Below, one piece after another: positions 6,901 to 11,838 of a stretch of DNA of 11,838 nt. The translations under genes were made by a program, and so were the position numbers. Source of the stretch: Chromera velia (taxonomy: Eukaryota; Sar; Chromeraceae); the NCBI GenBank assembly GCA_018398765.1, contig JAHBMJ010002486.1:6321-18158 (forward strand), written 5' to 3'. Positions within the stretch are counted from its first letter, which is position 1; each line of letters opens with the position of its first letter. Below the pieces are notes generated by a model. It saw nothing but the letters and a program-made list of their open reading frames with translations, was not told where the DNA came from and ran no database searches.

Positions 6901-8005
6901 CGTGTGCCTCAAAATTGCGACGGACGGAAGACAGGGTCGGTAGAGAGAGCGAAGTGAGGTTATTGCAGGAGGAAACCTCAAAATTACTCGCGTTCACAGA
7001 CGACAGGACTGGGAGGGAAATCCCAGTCAAACCTCCTTTTGCTCTCACTTGGAAGCTTGAAGCCCCTTTCAGCACAGGAAAGGCAACAGCCTCCAGGTGT
7101 GGGTTGTTCCAAATATCCACGCTGCCCACCCCAGCAAGCTGTGGAAAGGACATGCTGAATGGAGCGGTGTTACCGATCACCTTGAGCTGCCGCCCGACAG
7201 AGGAAAGAAGGGGGAAGAACATAGACGACAGTGCAGGAGCGGTGTACCGAATTGTTCGGCTTCCGCGCTGACGGTGAGCCCGTCTCCTCACCCACGGGTC
7301 CGTCTCTACCAGCAAGCTTCCCTCAATGGTCTGCAGGTTAGGGAATGAGACTGATTCGAGATACAAGTTGTTCTCCATGACCTTCAGGTCGCCGGTAACC
7401 CACCGAAGTGCCGGAAAAGATAAGGTGGGTTGGCTGGCGTTCATGCCACGCGCAGTGACAGACCCGTTAACCACCTCCAGCTTCTCGAGAAAAGCGAAGG
7501 ACACCCTCTCTATTGTGGCATTGCACGATCGCGAAAACAGATGGAGATCCCCGATAAGAAACCTCACGCCCCTCAGCACAGAGAGATCACAGGTGACATA
7601 GTCACAGAGCACCTCAGAAGCGTTCACTCCCGCAAAGGCGGAGACCAATATTGCAGTGCCAGGCACGACCTCATCTGCAGTTAATTGCTGGGAGTGTGCC
7701 AACCTGCACGCAGACGCACAGCGTGTCGATCACGAAGACAGACGGGCGAAATATTGAAAATTGAGGATCCACCACAAGGGGAGGTGATGGAAGGGAAAAA
7801 GGCGGCGTGAACGAGACACTGCACCGTCGACCGATAAATAAAGGGCAATATCGACTCACAGCTGTCAGGGAAGAGTCAGCTGCTCCGTCTCCGTCTCTGT
7901 CTGTGCAGAAGCTCTTCTCAGAAGGGCAGTTGCCTCGGGACCCTCAACACTCACGAGTCCGAGTGAAGCAGACAAAAGAAGAGCAAGAGCCAGGAAGCGG
8001 ATCAT
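3821..8005 (-). CDS. Type I membrane protein with tandem Receptor L-domain-like modules
   Basis: My exon model is 8005-7955, 7687-5354, 5154 to about 4835, about 4784-4336, and 3991-3821; the middle junctions are uncertain. The start is the ATG at 8005, which opens a signal peptide. The ectodomain is built of about 20-25 residue repeats of the type VSLPALSSVG followed by DNxxL, as in the Receptor L-domain family (EGF/insulin receptor L domains, fungal Ecm33-like proteins). Two modules begin with a Cys pair followed by LRGVRFL and end with an LTI-Cys cap, so the ectodomain arose by duplication. A Thr-rich stalk, one transmembrane helix and a roughly 56-residue tail follow. It probably acts at the cell surface in binding or adhesion; no kinase or other enzyme domain is present. 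If the internal stops are not spliced out, the gene is broken. Confidence 0.7.
4336..4805 (-). CDS. Exon 4: Thr-rich stalk and transmembrane helix
   Basis: This exon carries the juncture PLSVGGAVQVQRIPAP, then a 30-residue Ser/Thr tract (about 4692-4597; ACN codon runs) expected to be heavily O-glycosylated. A Pro/Glu/Asp/Gly-rich region (about 4596-4420) and one hydrophobic helix (about 4413-4336, starting LPTWASVLIALAG) follow. The exon ends at GTG|GTCAGT in phase 0, directly after the helix. The 5' limit is uncertain because a short intron must remove the TAA at 4831-4833. Candidate donors are GTAACC (4834) or GTACGG (4852), with acceptors after the pyrimidine tract near 4785-4810 or at CCAAG (4754). 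Confidence 0.6.
4597..4692 (-). repeat. Threonine codon repeat encoding a mucin-like stalk
   Basis: An imperfect trinucleotide repeat of ACC/ACA/ACT codons on the minus strand encodes mostly Thr with a few Ser, Lys and Met. Sited between the ectodomain and the membrane, it fits an extended O-glycosylated stalk. The plus-strand reading of the same bases is a Val-rich frame with no merit. Confidence 0.8.
4836..5154 (-). CDS. Exon 3: last LRR units of module 2 and C-cap
   Basis: The frame opens at ATC (5154) and reads LSIPALTSVGDRFEI, LTSVSLPALSSVTGF, LASLSLIALSTVGGYLRI and LTLTIFEGSRLHCETE. These are clear continuations of the repeat, with a C-terminal cap matching that of module 1 (LTI...C), but with only one of the two cysteines. 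The frame stops at TAA 4831-4833. Sequence just beyond the stop, in the same frame, reads PLSVGGAVQVQRIPAP and matches SLSVAGMVSVQAVGDIPA after module 1, so coding resumes by 4805 at the latest. Confidence 0.55.
5155..5353 (-). other. Probable intron or disabled segment containing LRR-like coding relics
   Basis: The frame of exon 2 meets TAA at 5336-5338, yet the same frame downstream still encodes L-domain-like pieces: WDASSSMWDRG, then WDNLRLYTVELPRLETVTG (about 5243-5187). The first piece resembles EWDELVSMWDNG of an upstream repeat in exon 2. After about 5180 the repeat continues in another frame. A GTGGGT...GGTCAG intron (5353-5155, 199 bases, phase 0 at both ends) removes the stop and fixes the frame. 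The joined repeat has 17 residues between PALSV and SIPAL, close to the usual 16-18. An alternative acceptor is TTGTTGTAG, ending at 5179. Otherwise these are a nonsense mutation plus a frameshift. Confidence 0.45.
5354..7687 (-). CDS. Exon 2: L-domain module 1 and most of module 2
   Basis: One long open frame of about 780 codons. Module 1 has the Cys pair LCDYVTCDLSVLRGVRFL (about 7608-7555), then around eight LRR-like units, closing with LTIPPCEKRQQCGE (about 6811-6770). Module 2 repeats the plan: LCADVTDCNLSILRGVRFL (about 6637-6581), then twelve or more units with the FPALxxVGG / SLPALSSVG signature. Several Asn-X-Ser/Thr sequons fit an extracellular location. The frame stays open to a TAA at 5336-5338. 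I end the exon at 5354, before a GTGGGT donor, because the predicted splice keeps the repeat spacing. Codon use and repeat pattern are uniform along the exon. Confidence 0.8.
7955..8005 (-). CDS. Exon 1: signal peptide of the L-domain receptor
   Basis: The ATG at 8005 starts MIRFLALALLLSASLGL, a basic residue followed by a long hydrophobic core, typical of a signal peptide. The exon ends at CTC|GTGAGT, a strong donor in phase 0 (7954-7949). The next exon is reached through CTCCCAG, ending at 7688, also phase 0, so the intron is 267 bases. Reading on without splicing reaches a TGA at about 7868. The precise acceptor could instead be the upstream TGCAG near 7705, which would need a different donor. 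Confidence 0.6.
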
Positions 8006-8258
8006 TTTGCTTTGGATGATTGGATCATGCAACGATGGATAAGTTTGGAAGATCGTGGAAGAACATACAGAAAGGAACTGTCTCCTCAAATGGCCAAACT
8101 GCGAAACTCTCTACACTATACTCTACACAAACCACCAGACGAGGGGAGACTGAATAGGTTGCACACATGTGCACTCATGCAGTCACAAGCTTAATTGGGA
8201 CAGACAATGGACAGACATAATCAGACATATGAGTCTGCCATGCATCAGTCTGCCGAAA

Positions 8259-8324
8259 CGCCGGCCGGCGAACGCGGCCCCGGAAAGCTTTTTTTGTTTG
8301 TTCATGCATGCACTTTCCGGGGCC
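8259..8324. promoter_or_regulatory. GC palindrome and inverted repeat flanking CATGCATGCA
   Basis: CGCCGGCCGGCG (8259-8270) is a perfect palindrome. GGCCCCGGAAAG (8276-8287) and CTTTCCGGGGCC (8313-8324) form a perfect 12-bp inverted repeat whose 25-base loop ends in CATGCATGCA (8303-8312). It could form a stem-loop or cruciform, or hold paired factor sites. It lies upstream of the receptor gene and resembles the 1142-1280 arrangement. Confidence 0.5.
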
Positions 8325-8351
8325 ATCTGACGCAAGCATGCACCCCCCCCC

Positions 8352-8359
8352 TATATATA
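8352..8359. promoter_or_regulatory. TATATATA box-like sequence
   Basis: It directly follows a run of C (8344-8351), about 350 bases upstream of the minus-strand ATG at 8005. It may be a core promoter element, in either direction. Confidence 0.25.
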
Positions 8360-8361
8360 GC

Positions 8362-8814
8362 TCAGCCTGCGTGCGTCAATTGACCCGCGTGCAATTCGAG
8401 GACCAAACTTATATAATTGCCAGGAAATGTGCAAGCACACTTATAGTAGCTCAAACTTTGTGTGCGTGTCAGAGAAGTCAGACGTTGCAATTTTGAATGA
8501 CAGAAGTCTCTGACGTACAAGCCAAGCCTCGAGGAGATCCATCGAGCACTCTGCAGTCGTCGTCGGGGTGAAAGAGGCCTCAAAAAAAAGGTCAATCTCG
8601 TAAGCAAGGGTTGGGCGCTGTTTCGGTGGTCTTTCTGTCTCTCTTCTGGCCGATCTGCGAAAAAACTTTTGTGTACTGCCTCAGCATTGGTTGCCATAAT
8701 CCTTCTCTGTATTGAACTAATCTCTTTGACAATTGTGCAGGCCTTCGCGTGGAATTGAAGTACAATGAAGGATGCTTCAGGTTGGTTCTGTTGATCCTTG
8801 ATTTCTTTCTTCAT
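8362..8814 (-). CDS. Unknown ORF, third of three overlapping minus-strand frames
   Basis: ATG at 8814 to a stop at 8362, 150 codons. The first 70 or so residues (MKKEIKDQQNQPEASF, then an amphipathic IVKEISSIQRRI stretch) look protein-like. The last 50 or so cross promoter-like DNA and are probably not genuine. The ATG overlaps the stop of the preceding frame as ATGA (8811-8814), so the two are offset by -1. It may be the 3' part of one gene broken by frameshifts, or an exon whose donor I could not identify. I do not recognise the family. Confidence 0.25.
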   Translation of the reverse strand: MKKEIKDQQNQPEASFIVLQFHAKACTIVKEISSIQRRIMATNAEAVHKSFFADRPEERQKDHRNSAQPLLTRLTFFLRPLSPRRRLQSARWISSRLGLYVRDFCHSKLQRLTSLTRTQSLSYYKCACTFPGNYISLVLELHAGQLTHAG

Positions 8815-9074
8815 CTCTTCTTCATCTGTTCACGCACTTTTCCCGCCATTCTCGTAGTTGCGGGTATTTTGAAACGGAGTTCGGTCGATCCATTCTTTGT
8901 TTGTGTCTGACTAGGCTGGTAAGCAGTCATTCGTTTGGGTTCTCTCTCTCCGTCAGAACTTGTGGGAAGGCAGACCGATTGACCGAGCTTGCTTCCACTC
9001 TTTTTCATTTCCTTTGAAAATGCACCGTCTGACTGCCGATTGCCTATCAGTTCCTTTTTAGCCCACTCAGCCAT
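8811..9074 (-). CDS. Unknown ORF, middle of three overlapping minus-strand frames
   Basis: ATG at 9074 (MAEWAKKELIGNRQSDG) to TGA at 8811, 87 codons, Lys/Ser/Gln-rich and hydrophilic throughout. The frame is open from about 9110. It overlaps the end of the preceding frame by 28 bases and the next one by 4. No domain is recognised. A phase-0 acceptor candidate (GGCCGACAG) lies just upstream, and GTGAGC in the first frame is a phase-0 donor, so an intron could join them; this is unproven. Confidence 0.25.
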   Translation of the reverse strand: MAEWAKKELIGNRQSDGAFSKEMKKSGSKLGQSVCLPTSSDGEREPKRMTAYQPSQTQTKNGSTELRFKIPATTRMAGKVREQMKKR

Positions 9075-9415
9075 GTTGAGAGTGGTCTGTCGGCCTTTCC
9101 AGCAGAATTATTGAGCAAGCTCCTCTGGCCTCGTGCTTCTTTCTGGAGTCTTTCCCAGTTCAGAGAGAGATCTTTGTTCGGCGTCTCCTGTTCTCTACGC
9201 TTCAGTCTCCTCTCGAAACTGCTCACGGAGTCGTCTCGCTTCCCTCTCCGCACCACCTGTCTCAGAGGGTTGAATGAAGCTTCGTTTTTTAATCCCGTGG
9301 AAGCGTCCTCCTTTTGTTTGTGGACTTCAGAATGGTCCAAACTCTCTCCGTTTTCAAATCCGTTTTTCAGGCAGGGTCCCTGTCTTCTCTGACCCTGAGC
9401 AGGCACGACATTCAT
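9047..9415 (-). CDS. Unknown ORF, first of three overlapping minus-strand frames
   Basis: ATG at 9415 to TGA at 9047, 122 codons, strongly charged (Lys, Arg, Glu, Gln) with segments such as FERRLKRREQETPNKDL and WERLQKEARGQRS that could form a helix or coiled coil. There is no signal peptide and no family I know. It starts head-to-head with the plus-strand exon at 9499, with only about 80 bases between. The plus-strand frames here look less protein-like, which is why I favour the minus strand. Confidence 0.3.
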   Translation of the reverse strand: MNVVPAQGQRRQGPCLKNGFENGESLDHSEVHKQKEDASTGLKNEASFNPLRQVVRRGKRDDSVSSFERRLKRREQETPNKDLSLNWERLQKEARGQRSLLNNSAGKADRPLSTWLSGLKRN

Positions 9416-9498
9416 TCATGCTTTGTCGATTGAATGCTAGATCGATCGATCGATTGATCGAAGTCACTCTCCTTCTCTCTCTCTCCTCTCTCTTGCAG

Positions 9499-9670
9499 GA
9501 CCGTCTCGATTCTGAGGAAGGTCCGCTGTCTGGCTCTGAAATTCGGAAGGGAAAGGAAGACGGAGCAACCCCCGGTACTAAAAAAGGAAAAGGAACACCA
9601 GCAGGAGTTCAAACGAGGGCAGAGGAGGCCGTGGGAAGAGAAGCGACGGAACTCACCGAGGCATCTTCAG
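9499..9670 (+). CDS. Exon of the acidic Q/E-rich protein gene
   Basis: A strong acceptor (a long CT tract ending CTCTTGCAG at 9498) opens the frame in phase 0: DRLDSEEGPLSGSEIRKG and onward, hydrophilic with Lys, Glu, Gly and Thr. It ends at TCTTCAG|GTCAAC (donor at 9671) in phase 1. The acceptors of the downstream exon are also phase 1, and the join creates an Ala codon. The frame is open upstream of 9499, with an ATG at 9418, so an unspliced first exon starting there cannot be excluded. Composition matches the downstream exon, which supports a single disordered protein. Confidence 0.5.
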
Positions 9671-10473
9671 GTCAACCTCTCTGCCTATCTGCCTCCCTGA
9701 CTACCTGTCTGACTGCCTGGGCGCCTGTGACATCATCAGTCATCATTTAATTGTCTTCTCTGCCTCCCTGCCTCCCTGGCTACCTCACTCTTCGTGCCCG
9801 CCTGTCTGCCCGTCTGGGCTGATGTGTCGAGAGAACGAATTAAGAAGAAGACTACGCAGTCTGTCTGAAAATCTGTCTACCTGTTCTGCCTGCCTGCCTG
9901 CCTGCTTGTTTGTTTTTTTGTTTGTATGTCTTCTCTGGCTTCTCCGTCTATTTACCTTTTCGCCTGGCTGCCTTCCTGTCTATCTTCTCTGCCTATCTGC
10001 CTTCCTGTTGACCTCTTCTGTACTCGAAATGAGACAAAATATTGTTTGTCCGACGGATCCTGCGTGTCTTCCCATTCATTCATTCCCCTGTGAGGATGAA
10101 GCTTTGAGGGTGATGGAGGCTTTGGCTTTGGGTTCTCTTTCGTTCTGTCTACTTGCCTGCCTGCCTGCCTGCCTGCTTGCCTGTCTGTCTGTCTGTCTGT
10201 CTGCCTGCCTGCCTGCCTGTCTGAAGAAAGAGGAAAAGGGAAAGAAAAGACGATATAGTCTGTTTGTTGTGTGCCTGAAAAAGAAGTAATCTATCCTGTC
10301 AATGTTTGGATTTGTCGAGCAAACAGAAAAAAGCAATCGCACAGCATCTCAGCCTTTCTTTCTATTTTCCTTGCCCCAACTCCGTTTACTCTCTCCCTCC
10401 CCGCCCGCCTGCCTGCCTTTCTCTCTGAGAAGATCTTTCCTCCCTTCCTTCCTGCGTGCGTGCGTACGTGCAG
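9671..10473 (+). other. Intron (803 bases) filled with CTGCC/TGTC repeats
   Basis: Donor GTCAAC at 9671; acceptor CGTACGTGCAG ending at 10473 after a pyrimidine tract. A second acceptor (CATCACTCAG, ending at 10530) gives the same phase. Most of the sequence is degenerate CTGCC, TGTCTG and CTTCC repeats, with clean arrays at 9886-9905 and 10153-10223. Frames within it on either strand (poly-Leu/Cys/Ala, or Gln-Ala-Gly-Arg/Asp-Arg repeats) are repeat artefacts. Confidence 0.5.
10153..10223. repeat. TGCC/TGTC tetranucleotide microsatellite
   Basis: About 17 consecutive units, first TGCC with one TGCT-type interruption, then TGTC, then TGCC again. A smaller TGCC array is at 9886-9905. The strict block structure (TGCC, TGTC, TGCC) suggests a point change spread by slippage or conversion. 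Confidence 0.9.
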
Positions 10474-11838
10474 CTGGTGGGACGAGTGCGGGAGGCACAG
10501 ACACAGCGAGCCCCCCCCATCATCACTCAGCTCCCCCTGAGGCTGAGGCTGTTGTTAAGTGCCCTCCTGCCTCAGCAGCCGCCCCTGGTGTCGGGGTTGT
10601 GACAGGAGCGCGAACGGAAGAAGAGAAAGTACAGGCTGGTGGCTCGGACCGTCCGAAGCAGTCCGCCGCCGGAAAGGGAAAGGGAAAGAGGGAGAGGCAG
10701 GAGGAGGAGGTTGAAGGAGACTTAGACTTCGAGAAGGAAAAGGAGGAGCAGGCAGAGTCAAAAGAAGGAGACGGAGACGGGAGAGCCGACCGATTTGTGC
10801 CCCCCCACCCCGCCTCAAAGAAGAGAGCAGTGGCAGCTGCTACAGCATCTGGAGGCACAAGAGATACTTCCGCCACTGAAGAGGAAGAGGAAGAGGGTGA
10901 GGACCTGACAGATAGAGAGAGGGAGAGAGAAAGGCCCATTCCTGTTCCTGTCAAATCGTCTTCCTGTCCCCAGCGACAGCAGCAGACTTCTTCTGCTGAG
11001 AGAGAGGGTCAGGAAGAAGAGGAAGAGGAAGAGGAAGAAGAGTTGACGGAGGAAGAGGAAGAGGGAGACGAGGAAGAGGAAGAAGGAGACGGGCAAGACG
11101 AGGAAGAGGAAGAGGGGGAAGTTGAAGAAGAGGAAGGAGAAGAAGAGGAAGCATTGTCAGATCGGGACCAAAAGAGGTTACTGAAACTTCAAAGCCGAAA
11201 CCAACTCTCAGCTGTCGTACTATCACAGCAACAACTGAGGGGCTTCAGCAGGCAAACCGCACCCCTCCCGATAGACGACGAGGAGGACGGGGACGCGGAC
11301 AGTTCTGATCCCGACTGCTCGGACGAACTTGATTCTGAAGAGCAGTTTGAGCGCGAGGCTGCGCGGTACGGTGAAGGGATTGAGATTGCAGACGGGGACG
11401 ATTCAGACGAGGAAGACTACGACGACGAATTTGACTCGGAGGAGGACGAGGAATATTTAGACGAAGACGCCGAAGAGTACTTCGACCGCCTAGAAAGGGA
11501 AAACCCTGATTTCCTCCAAGAATACCTCAGATACCCTTCGCACGTGTATAAATACCCCCACTTTGCCACGCAACTCCAGCAAATCCATCGGCAGCGGCAG
11601 CAGCAGAAGAAAGAAGAGGAGGACCAGGAGGAGGACGCCGAAGACGAAGACGAGGAGGACCAATCAAATCTGATAGGGCCCCGACTTCCTTCTTCAAGAC
11701 AGCAGCAGCAGCAGCAGCAGCAGCAGCAAAAGAATAACAACGTGAAAGGGATGACTACGACGAATTTGCAGAACTCAAATGCAAATCCTAGGGGGGGGGG
11801 AAGGGGAGGGCAACCGCAGCCCGGGGGGGGGGGGGGGG
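10474..11838 (+). CDS. Acidic, poly-E/poly-Q disordered protein, 3' end beyond window
   Basis: The frame is open for about 455 codons with no stop and is cut by the window end. Order: a Pro/Ala-rich start (APPEAEAVV), a Lys/Gly/Glu mixed region (AGKGKGKRERQ), a Glu tract of about 85 residues (10990-11150), a short mixed segment (RDQKRLLKLQSRNQLSAVV), an Asp/Ser/Glu region, a probably folded piece (EYFDRLERENPDFLQEYLRY, 11476-11535), a Gln tract of nine CAG plus CAA (11700-11729), and a Gly-rich end. No domain is recognised. Such composition is common in nuclear, chromatin- or nucleolus-associated proteins, but that is inference. It joins the 9499-9670 exon in phase 1. The opposite strand gives only Ser- and Leu-rich shadows. 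Confidence 0.6.
11700..11729 (+). repeat. CAG repeat encoding a 10-Gln tract
   Basis: Nine CAG codons then CAA, in frame with the acidic protein. It is preceded by shorter Gln-rich patches from about 11576. Confidence 0.9.

Larger units (their letters stand above)
8010..8361. other. Upstream region of the L-domain receptor gene
   Basis: No gene is seen. It contains a perfect GC palindrome, a 12-bp inverted repeat around a CATGCATGCA loop, a further GCATGCA (8336-8342), a C-run and TATATATA (8352-8359). These are promoter-like features lying 250-350 bases upstream of the minus-strand start at 8005. Confidence 0.5.

Noticed and set aside
5550-7684. Many plus-strand ORFs of 60-170 codons
   Set aside because: They are shadows of the long minus-strand L-domain exon, with no coherent composition.
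10076-10342. Minus-strand ORF with Gln-Ala-Gly-Arg and Asp-Arg-Gln-Thr repeats
   Set aside because: A pure product of the TGCC/TGTC microsatellite in the intron.
10523-11740. Minus-strand Ser-, Leu- and Cys-rich ORFs
   Set aside because: Complement of the Glu/Asp/Gln codon runs of the plus-strand acidic protein, which is open over the whole stretch.
1-11838. tRNA or rRNA genes
   Set aside because: I looked for cloverleaf-like or conserved rRNA sequence by eye and saw none; a covariance-model scan would settle it.

Overview
This is eukaryotic nuclear DNA. Genes are few and widely spaced, coding frames are linked by GT-AG introns, one protein has a signal peptide, a Ser/Thr-rich stalk and a single membrane helix, and there is much low-complexity DNA. 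TGCATGC-type motifs are dense in the non-coding parts. Such motifs are known targets of ApiAP2 factors in apicomplexans and relatives, so a free-living alveolate (chromerid-like) is my best guess. No sequence search was run, so the taxonomic call is inference.

Layout: 1-234 is a tandem array of a 46-49 bp unit with an A-rich spacer. About 380-1000 (minus) holds exons of a Lys/Glu-rich coiled-coil protein whose 3' end lies off the left edge. About 1000-3800 is a long gene-poor tract with hairpins, GC palindromes, TGCATGC motifs, pyrimidine-rich tetranucleotide repeats and an AT-rich, repeat-bearing island (2940-3700) that looks like a degraded mobile element.

3821-8005 (minus) is the main gene. 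It encodes a type I membrane protein with a signal peptide, two tandem Receptor L-domain / leucine-rich modules, a threonine-rich mucin-like stalk, one transmembrane helix and a short basic/Cys cytoplasmic tail. I reconstruct at least five exons. Two internal stops (5336-5338 and 4831-4833) and one frame change must be removed by introns, or else they mark decay.

8010-8360 is the presumed promoter of that gene. 8362-9415 (minus) holds three overlapping, mutually frame-shifted, charged reading frames of unknown status. 9499-11838 (plus) carries two exons, joined in matching phase across an 803-base repeat-filled intron, of a very acidic, poly-Q/poly-E, probably nuclear protein that runs off the right edge. 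The genes show no obvious shared pathway. The clearest biology is a cell-surface recognition or adhesion protein and a set of recurring promoter-like motifs upstream of the minus-strand genes.
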